Shown: one piece after another, positions 35,701-47,900 of the stretch
Position numbering within the stretch: position 1 is the first letter of the stretch
How the letters are laid out: each line of letters starts with the position of its first letter
Assembly: GCA_963971285.1 (NCBI GenBank)
Contig: OZ020245.1
Coordinates: 21,962,983-22,026,982 of the forward strand
Length of the DNA: 64,000 bases
DNA from: Astropecten irregularis
Taxonomy: Eukaryota; Echinodermata; Asteroidea; Paxillosida; Astropectinidae
Direction of reading: 5' to 3'
Program-made: the position numbers and the translations under genes
The notes under the pieces: generated by a model
The model's database searches: none
The model's input: the letters and a program-made list of their open reading frames with translations, nothing else
What the model was told of the DNA's origin: nothing

Positions 35701-38700
35701 TCCAACCTAACAAGTAGCCTTCAGGGCATATATAGCACTACTTAACAATCTATGAAATATGGTCCATGTCAAATGTTGAAACTGTGAAACATGATCAATA
35801 TTTTGTACGCTTAGAGTTAGGAGGGCCTGTGACATGTTTCGATCCTGACAGGATCTGTATCGAAGGCTATATGACAAGAGGACAAGACCATGCAAGTAAA
35901 GATACACATAAAATTTATCTGTGCCATTACCATAGAGCAAGAACCAATGCCTGCTCAACAGGTGAGAGACTTGGCAGTTGATCGGCATCACAGTCTGTGA
36001 ACTTGATGGAGTCCAGGACGACATCGTCATTCAGGCTCAGATCCTACAGAATTGAAAGAAGCAAGCTGTCAACTTAAGTATTCATGTTCAAAGTTGTCAG
36101 ACATTTGTGGCATCGGTGCACCTGGTCATTGTCTTGCTGAACCTAGCCATTGCCTTGGTGCATCTGGTCTTTCTATCCATAGTCATTGCCTTGTTCCCCC
36201 TGGCCTGGCTCACCCTGGCCTGGCTGCCCCTGGTCATTGCTTTGATGGCACTTTCCATCATTGTCTCGGTCATAGCCTTGGCATCCCTGGTCATGGCCTT
36301 GATGCCCCTGGGCACTGCCTTGGCCATTATTGCCTTGCTGCTCCTACAAATGCTCAAAAAGGTGGATCAGTTTTCATCAGCCCAATGGAGAAGGCAAACG
36401 CCTCGTATCTTACATCCCCAAAGTGAACCTGAAATTGTTCTTCTGTGTTCATTTGGTTCTCCTTTCTACCTTTGGCAGTCCCTTCACTTGAGGAGGTTGA
36501 TCTCCTGAAGATGCTGATAATGATGAAGATGTAGCTTCTCTAGACATCTCGCTCTGGACTCGGAGGAAAAGCTGTGCTTTGTCCGTCTCCTGAAAGCGTG
36601 TCCTCTTCCCAAGGGCACCTGATTGGAAAAACACAAATTCCCATAAATTCCTGCACAGATTCTTGACAGTTTATCCCATTTGAAAAAGATATTTCTATGG
36701 CAACATATGAGGCCAAAGCTGTCTGTCTGCTGGAGCAGTCACCCTGTGCTATATGGTCTGTGCTTCAAATGGAAGTAAAGTGAATAGTATACAGTGAAGT
36801 ACATTGGGCAAAACGAAAGTGACCTTTGGGAATCTGAAAGAAAGATACCAAAGTGGTTGGGTACTGCAAAATGTTTCAAAACCCTTCCTGTTCCATACCT
36901 GGGCTATATCGGGTTGTAACTCATACCTCTAAATCTCACACCCAGGATTATATAGGGCAAAACAAAATACAGAAATAAAACTGCATTGTGTTGTTGTAGT
37001 ATGCATTAGAAGAGATGAATGCAGTCTCGTTCAGCAAAGGACATCTTATGTGGATTGGTTTGCAGAAACACCATGTAATATTTGTTTGTACTTCCACACT
37101 TCTTTTTTGTCGCACTTCTAGTTAGGTCTCAACTAGCCTGCTCTAGTCATCATCAGGGCCCAATCAGTAAGCACAAATTCTTAGCTTTCGTTAGCATACT
37201 TTTTGGGTTACGGTTAGCGTGTTTCACAGGAAAGTTTTCTTTTTGGTAACGGTAAGCAAGGAATTTCTGCAGAATGCATATGACAGCGCGTTAGCAGTAT
37301 ATAATCATGGTTACCCTTGAAATTCTTTGCTAACTGAAAATCTTGCTTATGGATTCCATAAAATATATTTCACGCATAGCAGTACCCGTAAGCACAAAAA
37401 TAGGCCGTAATGGATTCCATGAAATTGGGCCCTGGAGACATCTTCATAGATAATGGGTGTAGGCTTTCCAGTTGCCGTAGATAGAGGTATATGATGACAC
37501 ACTGTGTTGTATGTGTCTACAGGTACTAAACTGGGTCATTTGGGTTAAACATAGAAAATAGTATTTGTTTTTATCATTTCACAAACCTGACAGACTAATG
37601 TCCAGTCCTGTGATTGTCTTGGCAGACTGAAGGCGTTTCCTAGCCTCGGTGTACTCATAGTAGTACAAGCAGATCTGACTGCACTCCAGATGGAAGGTCA
37701 CTGGCAGGTCACTGCACTTTTCCCTGGACATCAGAATCTCACTCTGGCTGACTGTTGTACAAAGTGGTTGCAGAAAACAAACACAGGATTAGTGTAATAT
37801 GGAGGGTCGACACCAAAGACACCATGCTGCATGTGTGGAGTGGAACGGACCATGTAACATCTCCTTGCCTGCTCACTTATGCCAGAGCCATGCACACCTG
37901 AGGATCACTGATGGCACTTACTCCCCCTGCCATGCAATGCACCCAACACTGGAGTGGACTTATCTAGTGACTTAAAGTAACTATTATTAAGCTAAGTGAC
38001 TGAGAAGAAGAAGATCAGGATGGTCTGACCATGATGTTTTGAACCCAGCAGGATCTGCTTGACATCTCAGTCCAGCCTTTGAGGAAGATTGTGCTTGGAT
38101 CAAATCATACATTCATGTCCTCCTTAACATGTTATACATTTCAGGAAACTATTCCGGATAATGCGAAGTTGACAGTAGTTTTATTTTTTTTCTTGATTCA
38201 ATACAGACAGACAAACAAACGCTACGTAATTTTGAACATGATGAATGCGTAAGATTCCATGAAACTATTGAAAACTTTTTATTATTCCCATGTTGACTTT
38301 TTTTTTTTGGGGGGGGGGCCTTGGGTTCTTATAAGCAAATCATATGACATCCTTGCAGCCAATCAGTAGCTTTATATGAATATATATCTTTTGCAATTGG
38401 TGTGGAACATATCAAGGTGGAGCCCAGCAGATGCTGCTGCCTGAACATGCCAATGAATATTCATGATATTCTTTCTTACTTGAGTCCATTAATTTATGCA
38501 GCTCCTCATGAATATGCGGTGATGTTTCCTCCAATGCCTGTTGCTGTAGCCACAAACATCTCATACACCACCAATCAGCTGTCTGCAACCAACATGCAAA
38601 CCACAATATTATGTCACACTTAAAATCCCCCAAACTGAATGTAAAAACGTGTACAAGCAGAATTCTAACAGTCCCACACCCCTCAAACTCTAACAGGCAA

Positions 38701-41204
38701 TTCTGTTGAGTTTAGGCTTGTTTGGTATCACACAGTAAGGACCTGTTGTTGGACTTTGTTTGGGTCAGTACCAAAGGTCCAGGGGTACACTGTTTCATTC
38801 TGACAGGTTTGGGGAAGTAAGGCATGAGACCTGTAGAAACAAGTGCTTGAGTTTGTGGCAGTGCACTGGCATTTTGTTTGTGGGTAAGGCCGCCATGGCC
38901 CATGGCCTATAGTTGCACAGGAAGTTGTGGTGGTGCACTTGTGTGATGAAAGGCACTGTGGCCTTTTCTTGAAAGGCATTGTAGCGTTTTGTTTTGTTTG
39001 GGACAGTGTGTATACAGTAACACACCAAGGCATACACATCCATACCAAGTCAATCAAACTTCAAAAGCTGGGGCCTGTTGAAGTTTGTCAGGTTCAGTAC
39101 CAAACCTGACCAAACCTGTGACCAACTGTTGAAGTATGTTTGGTTATGCTTCCTAGTACAAGGGCCTAGGGGGGTTAATATTGTGGGCGAAAACTAAAGT
39201 ATGGCAAGAGGTTATATTAGATTTGATATTTACCAAACAAGTTGAGATATATTCTTTGCACTTATGTAGAATGCAGTTTGCCATCAGCAGAAACTCGGGG
39301 TGAGTGACCAGTGAGTAGATGGAGGAATCCTCATCAGGGCTGAGCGATGACATGGTGAAATCATGAAACTCCTTTGCCTAGTTTATTCAAAATCGAGAAA
39401 AAAAACATACATTAAAGTAAAATTAGAGGGTTTGAAGAGTGCTTAAAAACACATGAGAAACTACATGTACATTTGGGATACATAACATGCCACTTCCATT
39501 GTGAGTCTGTGCACAATTTGACTTGACAATTCAAACCATGTGCGAGTCAAAGTCTGGATAACTTGAAGTTTACATTCATTCCCTTGAGGTTCGACTTATC
39601 AAGGTTTTACAGTATAATCAAAATTGGCAACACTATGCCTAATACTTGTTTGAGTCTGAGAGAAAAACAAAATTGATACAAGCAATTGAGAACTGACTCT
39701 TTTGTTTTAATACTATAGGGACCTTGATCCTGGAATGTGAATCAGTGATACTGGCTGAGCCATCCAGCCCTATCCAGGCCTTCCTACTGTCAACTGTCTA
39801 TGTCTGAGCTGCCTCTCAGAGGCCATTTCACCCATAAAATGGTAGCAGATCACACCATCAATAATAAGACCTGTAAAGGCATCTAAGGCAGATTGCACTT
39901 TTATGAGTAAATTCTTCCTTCAAAAAGTCAATTTTTGTGGGAAGACCTTCAAATGGGATTGTTTCTACCAACATTTGGCTCTTGACTAAGGCTCCTTGGC
40001 AGTACATCCGTGGGCTTCATCTTGCATGGTGGTCCTGTCCAATTGCTTATGATGAATAGCTGTAAACAGGCCACACCAATACACATGACACACCGCTCCC
40101 TGGATGCCAAAAAGAAAAGAAAATTGTTTTTGATCTTTGTTTTACAGATTTCTGGATAAATACACCATTTCAGGAGAAAATATTTTAACGACATGTTTCT
40201 ACCAGCACCATCTTCATACCCTGAAAGTTATATGTAAATCTGTGAATATTTCTGGTTGGGTAATGGGTATGTTACCATTCCTGTACTGTACCTTGAAATA
40301 ATGATTTGTTATTATTGATAAAATAATGATGATCTGTGAAAGAAATAGCCTTGCAGACATTCGATTGCAAATACCAACCTCAAATTCTCAGCATCGGACT
40401 CATTTTTCTGGAGGTACGACTTGACTCGTCCCTGGATGAACTGGACAACATCAGGGGCATCCCCGAGATCCTCCTCCTCAGAGCCAAATATTGCCATGGC
40501 AGCATCTCCCAACAGTACCTCCTGAAAGTCACCCTTGAGCATTGATGCTGCACAAGCACTGAAAATGTCATCACTGGAAACTAAATATTAAGAGAACATG
40601 GAATGATAATATTACCGGTTCTAGTACAACAAAATGTAATGTTTTCTTCCACTCAAAATACAAAGTTAAAAAAGGTGAATCTGTAAGCATGTACCTCAAT
40701 CTTACAAATGCTGTGTAAGGGCTTTAAAAATGGAGTGAAACGGTAAAATCCTTGGACACAGCCTCACAGGTTTTCTTTAAAAACAACTCAATTCACTTCG
40801 GACAAATGGTTTAAGATTACGCAGGTTGAAAGATATTGCTCAACATCAATATTGAAAATATCAAGATAAAATACCATAGGATAGCCCTACCAGTAACACT
40901 TACGGAAAAATGACGGCCAGTAAGTTAACTTTTAGAGGATATAACTTTTTTTCCATCATGGCCGTCAGTGGAATTCTTGCCACACTTACACTAACGTTAA
41001 TTGAATAAAAGTCATTTCAGAATACCCCTATAATTTAGCCTGAAAATAACCCTTGCATACTGAATGTGCAGTAATAATCAAGATCTGAAGAATTTTGCTC
41101 AGCTTACCAATATCTTTCACGCCAGTTTCTGCAAAAATTTGGCAGTGATCGGCCTCGAGAAGGAGAATCTCCAACGCCATTCGCTGTGGTAAATTCACCG
41201 ACAT
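26738..41204 (-). CDS. TTC27: TTC27 (tetratricopeptide repeat protein 27), complete, 21 exons, 857 aa
   Basis: Exons in transcript order: 41204-41108, 40580-40379, 40099-39973, 39377-39234, 38582-38480, 37751-37587, 36618-36470, 36043-35931, 35339-35273, 35124-35011, 34495-34400, 33924-33802, 33388-33161, 32374-32276, 31541-31489, 31005-30927, 30348-30201, 29452-29316, 28610-28499, 27881-27781, 26854-26738. They sum to 2574 nt with consistent phases: 857 aa, human about 843. Diagnostic stretches are SNWTGPP (exon 3), [11 protein letters not shown] (exon 7), [16 protein letters not shown] (exon 8), [12 protein letters not shown] and [13 protein letters not shown] (exon 13), [15 protein letters not shown] (exon 15) and [19 protein letters not shown] (exon 17). 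TPR-like helices fall roughly at residues 500-720. Family knowledge: conserved from yeast (Emw1) to human and linked to HSP90/R2TP-type assembly work, including U5 snRNP. The donor of exon 3 (GTTGGT) was chosen for phase and is the least certain join. The donor of exon 9 is duplicated in tandem. Convergent with MEMO1, head to head with DRC7. Confidence 0.96.
27045..27385. repeat. Dispersed-type repeat (TTC27 terminal intron)
   Basis: GCGAGCTGCGAAGCAAAGCG at the left and GCTGCAGCGAGCCATGACAG with CTTCGCTGTTCTAG at the right bracket a T-rich centre containing two copies of TTTTTTCTATTGTTTCAAAA. A mobile element is inferred from the bracketed structure; no second copy was seen. Confidence 0.35.
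28700..28840 (-). repeat. tRNA-derived SINE (TTC27 intron 18), minus orientation
   Basis: Read on minus: CATGGTCCAGTTGGTAAGAC (box A region), GGTTTGAATCC (complement of 28768-28778), then GGTGAAGGGCAAGCCCTAAT. The same order and 3' tag occur at 57369-57540 on plus. Confidence 0.75.
29518..29880 (+). repeat. tRNA-derived SINE with conserved central domain, copy 1 (TTC27 intron)
   Basis: tRNA-like head with box B GGGTTCGAATCC, then GCTTGCGTCCTTGGGCAAGA, CATATTGCTCCTCTTCACCC, GTAGAGATGG, GCCTCTGTGCGC, CCCCAGGAAGTTGAGATGG and an A/T tail (ATTATTATTATAATATATTT). Nearly colinear with 32628-32915. Confidence 0.85.
30448..30782. repeat. MITE, TTAA-flanked family A (TTC27 intron)
   Basis: Left end TTAAAGGTAGTATCATACTT; internal GGGTATGAAGATGGTGCTGG and GTGGGCACCGTATGGGACTG; right end AAAACCAAAGAATATTACC, adjoining a poly-C/poly-A run. 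Confidence 0.75.
31284..31375. repeat. Dispersed repeat, decayed partner of 59936-60020
   Basis: TGTTGCTGGTAGTGACGTTT and GCCTCCATCAGGCAACTGAA match the element at 59936-60020 except that the hammerhead-like core is mutated (CTGATGG, and CCAAAAC in place of CCGAAAC on the minus strand). Confidence 0.7.
32010..32170. repeat. CAAGT-type microsatellite (TTC27 intron 14)
   Basis: Repeated AAGTCAAGTCAAG with interruptions (CAAGTCACAAGTCACAAAAA, GACTCGAGTCCAAGTCACCG). Confidence 0.85.
32628..32915 (+). repeat. tRNA-derived SINE with conserved central domain, copy 2 (TTC27 intron)
   Basis: Shares TGGTGCTTGCGTCCTTGGGC, TTGTCACATATTGCTCCTCT, GGTTTGATTAGCCTCTGTGC and GTTGTATACTCCCCAGGGAG with copy 1; ends GCTATATAAGTAGATATTAT. 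Confidence 0.85.
33495..33765 (+). repeat. tRNA-derived SINE, third type (TTC27 intron 12)
   Basis: Head GTTGGCGTAGCGGTCC (box A-like) and GGGTTTCAAGTCTGGCTCGG (box B-like), then CCTGATTCTGTGGGTTTTTA, TCCACTCACCTCTAAAACTG and a tail AGAAATAAATATGAATAAT. Confidence 0.55.
35253..35284. repeat. 16-bp tandem duplication across a TTC27 exon 9 donor
   Basis: TTACCGTAAGATATGC occurs at 35253-35268 and 35269-35284. On the minus strand this makes two GTAAG donors 16 nt apart. Phase with exon 10 requires the upstream one (exon end 35273). Confidence 0.9.
36110..36350. repeat. Minisatellite (TTC27 intron 7)
   Basis: About ten imperfect copies of a roughly 20-30-base unit such as CCTGGTCATTGCCTTG followed by GTGCATCTGG or ATGCCCCTGG. 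Hydrophobic open frames over it are artefacts. Similar units (CCAGGTCATTGCCTTGGTGC) occur at about 61058-61091. Confidence 0.75.
37156..37433. repeat. MITE family B-related (TTC27 intron 6)
   Basis: Left GGGCCCAATCAGTAAGCACA and right CCATGAAATTGGGCCC with inner GTAAGCACAAA repeats. More diverged than the other copies. Confidence 0.55.
40105..40285. repeat. Fragment of family A MITE (TTC27 intron 2)
   Basis: Only the right half is present: TTCTGGATAAATACACCATT, CCAGCACCATCTTCATACCC, AAGTTATATGTAAATCTGTG. It lies next to exon 3. Confidence 0.65.
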
Positions 41205-41964
41205 TTTAAACTGAGCTGAGTAAAATGATCAGAGGCGATATGGGCAGAGAACGAAAATTCTCAGTTCACTAAACCGCACGGTAATTGCGGTCACGCACGC
41301 ACGGCCGGCAGCAGAGCCGGTATTCGTGACTGTGATTGGCCTCAAAAGGTTAAATGTATAGACCGATTTGTGCCCAAAACAGAAGACGAGTGGAAGTCGA
41401 TTGAATCCTTCATTAATTTATTAAACTGAAAGTACAAGAAATTGGAAATGCCAAACACGATTGCCGCATCATTTGGTGATTTCCCAACAACACGTTTTTA
41501 TGCACCGGGCGCTGACATCTTGGATATGCAAATGAAAAGTTCAAAGTTGAATATTTAAATAGTTCAAAGTTGAAAGTTGGGTCACTGGTTTCCAAGTTGA
41601 CCGAACTGGCGTTGTTGTAAATATATCATTCCGCAAAATAATGTAAATAACTGTTGTTTGTAAAGAAATAAACATGCACGTTATTTGAGAGTTTAGGAAA
41701 CTAGTGTAAATTGTATCTTGTGTATTTTAAATGCTATATCATCCACAGGTTTGGGAGAAATATGAAATAAATTATGGTACTATTTTTCATATGTTGCTAA
41801 GATGAGTAAGGATGTATAATCTACACGATGTGTTGTTGGGCATCACGATTTCCAATCAACTTGTACACAAAAATATAGTTTTCAATCTTCGTAAAATATC
41901 GTGTTCTTTTTACTCTGATCGTTTTCGACATCTTTAAAAACAAACAAAGAGGATCGCATCAAAC
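41205..41964. promoter_or_regulatory. Shared head-to-head promoter region of TTC27 (-) and DRC7 (+)
   Basis: Only 760 bp separate the two start codons, so both promoters must lie here or overlap 5' UTRs. On the TTC27 side, about 130 bp upstream of its ATG, the sequence is GC-richer and has an inverted CCAAT box (GATTGGCC, near 41333). On the DRC7 side, forkhead-like sites occur at 41643-41649 (GTAAATA), 41655-41661 (TGTTTGT) and 41668-41674 (ATAAACA), which would suit FOXJ1-type control of a ciliary gene. The arrangement is seen directly; the regulatory reading is inference. Confidence 0.6.
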
Positions 41965-44900
41965 ATGGAAGATATCGATGAGGGTCCATCCATTGTGGTT
42001 GAGACAGGATCAACCGATCAGAATAACGAAGGTGCTGGCGATAATGATGGAGGTGACGACGATGCACAGTCGGCCATACCGAGCGAAGCCCTTGCTGCTG
42101 TGGAGGAGCTGAAGGAGGAATTAGACCAAATCACGGTGCAACCTCCTAAACTTGACTTGTAAGTAAAACGAGATTCCACACTTAATCTTTGCACGGTAAT
42201 GGTTCACAGTAGTACCCCTTACCAATAGGCCTTAGCTTAGGCTTAGGCTTTGTTCTTGAATTTGAAAAGTGAAAAATTGACTTGAGCGGGATTCGAACCA
42301 GTGACCTCCGGAATACCATACTGGTGCCCTAAGCAACTGAGCTACCCAGCCCTATGTTGGTGGACACCCTCTTGTTCAGTATTACCTTGTTTACTAGAAT
42401 TTCCGAGTTTTTTTAATTTTGAATGCAATTTTCACTGCAAAATTAATGAGTCAACAATCTCACCAACTTTTGCAGTGATGAGTGAGTACTGACTCAGTAT
42501 TTTATTGCGTGTGTGCTGTTAACTTTTCATAATGTGTTCTTTGTGTCACTGACTCCCCTCACATAAATTTCCTTTTCAAGAAAATTCGAAACATTACCAA
42601 CTTTTCAAACATTCCGTAGCTTGTTGACAACAATAAAGTGTACAGGCCTAATTCTCTTCTCTAATTCTTCAATAATACTGTTGTTTTGTAATTATAAATT
42701 TGTTGCCGGTTAATAAAATAATTAGTAATGATTAATTGATTTTTCCATCTGCAGCATACCAACTATTGCTGTTGATGAAAACCTACCCAGCTCGTACCGG
42801 GAAAACAACAATAAGGAAAAGCTGGTCCTGCAATATGCTGAGAATTTCCGTCGCCAGTACGTGCACCTGTACCGTGACCGGAAGCCCCTGCTCCTCTGTC
42901 CTCTCAATGAGTGTGGAGTGGAGAAGTTTGTCTGTACGACGATCCGGCCGACCCTGCTGCGTTACAATGAGTTGTACGACTATGACGGATGCGCAGAGTT
43001 TGTGTCGGACTACATCACATTCAATCCAATAGTGCCTGCTATTGAACTGGTAAGTTCTTGATTTAACTAACATGGGTGGATTTCAGATCCGGGGCCGATT
43101 TCACTAACGCTTTGCGATCATTGCTAAAGCTCAAATACATCACTAAATGGAAAATTGCTACGCAAAGTAGCGATCTATTTTCCGTGTAGCGATGGATTTT
43201 TTTTGGCTTTAGCGGTGGGGCTTAATATAATATGGTGGTGGTCTATTATTAGGAGCTGACCTCTGAGAATCCCATTACATCAACACTTGCCAAGGCATTT
43301 TCCTAAAAGAAAATATTTCCTCTCTTTAGTACAGAATTACGACGGTATCATTGATGTGATCTATTATTCATTTAGATAAATAGTAACCTAACATGGTATT
43401 GATACAAAGGTAGTATTGATATAATGTTTGTTTCTTCTCCATGTCATACCTTATAGGTTGTATCATACTTTGGTAAGAGACCAAAACAGAAATGTTCAAA
43501 GATTTACGTATAACTTTAAGGGTATGAAGATGATGCTAGTAGAAACCTACCGGTCGTTGAAATTTTTCCCCCTGAAATGGTGTATTTATCCAAAAATTAG
43601 TAAAACAACGACCAACTTTTTTTTTGATCTTTTAAAAGATCAAAAATAAAAGAGAAAACACTTGAGAAATACTGTGGTCGTTTTTCACGATTTTCTCAAA
43701 AAGTGGGAACCGTATGGAACTGAAATTTTCACAGATGACTGTGGCTGTATCTTCCTTGATATTTTTGCCCATGAATCTGTACTTGTTTGACAAAAACCAA
43801 AGTATGATATTACCTTTAAAAGTTCACTGTAATCAAATTTGGAAAAGAGATGAAAGTGCTTTAAAATGATTGCTTAATACATAATAAATGACAATATAAA
43901 TTTACATTTGAATGTAAGTGCTTAATTTTGACGAAACAGTTAGAAAATCGATACATACATGTCCCGCCCCTCAAAAAAGTCCCCCTTGGAACTGACCCAC
44001 ACAACAATAGCTTGTGACGTCACCTACAGAACTAGTATAGGCTTGCACCACAGTATACTGTGTGGTGTTCTGCATGTGACGTAAGCAAGGTTTTTCGTCG
44101 CATAAAGTGGGGTGCTCAATTATGGGTCTAAAATACCTCCTTTTTCTATGTACATTTCAATATTTTTTAGCGTAAACAAAGATAGACAGGTTGAATTTTA
44201 TAACAGTACGGATGTATTTAACTTCAGATGTGTATTTATTACAGTGAACCCTTTAAGCCTGACTTATAAAAATATTGAGTCATTCAGATATTTGCCACTG
44301 AAACTAACAAACATTTCTGATGTTTTCTTTAATCAATCCCTACTTGCATGCAGCCCAAGGCGATGGTCTCTCCTACCAGGGTTCTGCAGACGCAGAGGGG
44401 TAACTGCTTTGAGATAAGTACCCTTCTGTGCTCCCTGCTGCTGGGGACAGGATACGATGCTTACGTTGTGTGCGGTTATGCCACGCGTGAAACAACGCTC
44501 TGTGATGAGGCTAGAGAGATATGCCCTCTTCTAAAGAAGAAAAACGAGGTACGTGTTATCACTGCTACATTTGTGTTTGGCTGTACTAAACAGTGCCTTG
44601 GGGCCGGGTCACAAAGCTTCGCAGACACAGAAAGTTGCTTAGCTTGACAATTTTGTCCCTTTTTATAACAAGAAAAAGGACTGCCATCCAAACCTTGTAC
44701 GTTTTTTTTCCTGAGTTTGCTTAGCATTCAGCATTCATTTAGAATTTTGACTGATTATCTGATTTTCTTTAGGAAGATTTTTGTTCTTGAGCAAATTTTG
44801 GTGCTTAAGGAGCTCTATGAAAGTGGCCTCTGATCCTGTGTAGTGAAATTTTGTTATTGCACTGGATTGCATAGGTCATGAGTCTAACCAGGCTAATAGG

Positions 44901-47900
44901 TAATGCTTTTTAAAGGTAAAATACATTATTGGTAAATGCCACAGAGCAGCACTCACACTCTGTCTGATCAAACATATACATCAAATAATAGACATGTGTA
45001 AATTTGAGCTCGATCGTACATCTGAGTTATGAGAAAATAGCTAAAATCCGACTAAATTTTTCTTATAAAATTTAAAGAAGGATTTTTGATATTGCTTTTA
45101 AGATAAAAATTGTTGTGGTGTTTGGTTTTACTCTTTCTAAATCTGGCAGAAATAGTTTAACGATAAATTTCTACCAGCACCATCTTCAAACCCTGAAAGT
45201 TATACGTAAATCTGTAAACTTTTCTGTTTTGGTTTGTTACCAATGTTGTACATGCCCTTTAATGAAATTATCATCCTTGCTAGCATTGGCATGAAATGTT
45301 GATTGGTTTTGACGGGAAATTCTTTAACCCCTCTAGGTCAAGAAAGAAGAGCAGGCCAAGGAAGTGAAGAAGTACTCGGTGAAGCCGCCCAAGGACCTGC
45401 GCAGTAAGTTCATCCTGAAGCAGGAGGCCCGAGAGGTGGAGGCACAGAAGAAGGAGGAGGAGAAGAGACGCAAGGAGGAGGAGGCCAGGCAGGAGGTGGG
45501 TGTGGTCGCACAGGCGTGGCCCTGTCTCTTCGTAGATTCGAGCTATTGTCTTCACTCCATACTGTCTTTTCCGAGATGTAGACTACTTTTGATTCAACCT
45601 GATTCAACTTTTTCTCTGTCAGGAACTGGAGAAGCCACCCGAGGATGAGCTGTTTGGACTGCGTATCCATAGCTGGGTCCTGGTCCTAGCAGGCAAGCGG
45701 GAGGTCCCCGAGAACTTCTTCATCGAGCCCCTGACGGGCAACGCCTTCCCCACCGTCCACGAATCCTTCCTCGGGATTGAATCCCTGTGGAATAATAACA
45801 ATTACTGGGTCAACATGCAGGACTGCTCCAATGGCTGCAAGGTTAGTTGAAAGGAAAAAAGGAAGCTTTGTTTTAAAGAGACTTTTCCAATGAGGACTGT
45901 TGTATTCGCATGATGGCCTGAATGCTATCGTCTCACACTGAGAGAGTGTCAATGGGAGACTTTTGGAGAGTCGGTCTCGAGTCAACAGCGCACGCGCAAA
46001 CCATGCTTACGCAATTGTGAGCATGCGCGCGTTGTATTGTGCGTGTGTGCGCGTGCGCTGTTGACTCAAGACCGACTCTCCAAAAGTCTCCCATGACTAA
46101 CTCGTGTTCAGATGACTGAATGCATTTTGGGTTGACAAAATGCTGACATGTAGGGCCTGTTTGTTTCGGCATGCGATCAGTGACCCTTGCAGATCCACGT
46201 ATCCCATGCAGGATACGCTAATCTGGATCAGTAGGATCACTAGTCTTTTGCCTAAAACAAACAGGCCCTTAGTGTTACTCGGTCAATATGACCGTATCAT
46301 CCATTTTAATCATGAGAGGTCCACTATGAAAGGTCTGTAACAGAAATATACTGCAGGAGAATAAACTGGAAGGAAGATGTGATATGCCCACGAGTTCCTT
46401 CTCAAAAAAAGTTGCAAATTCCAGAAATAACTTCTCCTGTAAATTTTTGTTACAGTGGATGAGCCTTGCTGTTCATTTCTCCAAAAGAATTTATTTGATT
46501 AAAGTCGCTGGCATTCATCTTACTAATTTAATCTTATATGTTGCATCTTATATTAGAATTTGTGTATTGAAGTATCAGTAACTATGCCTACCTCCCTTGC
46601 GAGTCAAATTAGTTTCAGGATTCATACATTTCCAGGCCTTGAATTTGGTTCTGAAAGGGGCAAGGCCACTTTTCCGTTGCGAGGGGCACTTCCATTGGAA
46701 AATCATAATGTCTATGGAAACATTTGAAGGGGGCACCAAGGCTAAGAACCAGGGCAATGACGGCCATGGCCTCCATGGCTTCCGTTAAATTCAAGGCTTG
46801 TATTTCTCTCGATGACCAATTCATTGAGATTTCCCTCTGCTTGTAGATTTGTGCATATACTGATGAATTTTCCATCTTGTCTTCTTGCTTCCTCGCAGGA
46901 TCTGGTCTTTGATCTTGGGGACTGTGCCCGGTGGGAGTACATGTTTCCCAACAATGAGAAGCCAGTCCTGGAGATCCCAGAGCTGGAGATGGACGGCTTG
47001 GACCTGGACGATGATGAGGTAGGCAGCTAGGGCTTGGCAGGGTGGTGGTTGTCAGGGGGGACCATTGGCAGTCCATTCCTTGTGCCTGTCAAAAGAGAAT
47101 GAGAAACCTGGGGTTGATTTCATGAAGCCCTACGATCGATCGTAACTCAAGTTAAAAATGATAACCCATCGTTTCCTACGACTTCTACATAGGGCTGCAA
47201 TGCATCATTAGTCCTACGATTGATAGTAAGTTACGATGAGTTTGGTGAAATTTCACGAAGCCCTACGAAGAATAACTCATCGTATCCTACATAGGGCTAC
47301 AATGCATCATAAGTCCTATGATTGATAGTAAGTTACGATAAGTTTGGTGAAATCGACCCCTGTTCTTTTAGGGTATAAAATTATTTACAGGGCCTTTAAG
47401 GAGATGAAACGCTAGATTAGATTAGCTAATATATAACTCCATTGGAGCCATTAGAGGAAAGTGACAGATTCTTAGGCTAAGGCATCAATTTCACAAATCC
47501 TTATGATTTATGCTATTGATGAGTTGTCAGTATCGCCATCGTATCTTGTATTGTGACTGACATCACACACTTCGCTCAGATATAAAGATTGATTTTAGCG
47601 CATCCTGTATAGGACGTGGATCCCTAAATCTGAGATCCTTGGCATTAAACAAACAAGCCCCTAGTTTAAGTTAGTTCAGCATTTACCTTTTAGTGTAAGC
47701 AAGTCCAGGGGTTGATTTCTTAAGACACCAAAATCATCTTCCGTCTGAATAAAATCTTTGATCAATTCTTGACAGGACGATGACAAGGAGGAGGAGAAGA
47801 ACCTGGACATGCCTCCGTCCTGGGTCAACCCCTTAGAGCTGTCCTTGAACGACTTCCAGTCCCGATGTCCCCAGGGCAAGAAGTCGCTGCTGTACAAGCG

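Noticed and set aside
36107..36508. 133-aa very hydrophobic frame resembling a membrane protein
   Set aside because: It is read from a minisatellite inside TTC27 intron 7 and runs into exon 7 on the opposite strand.
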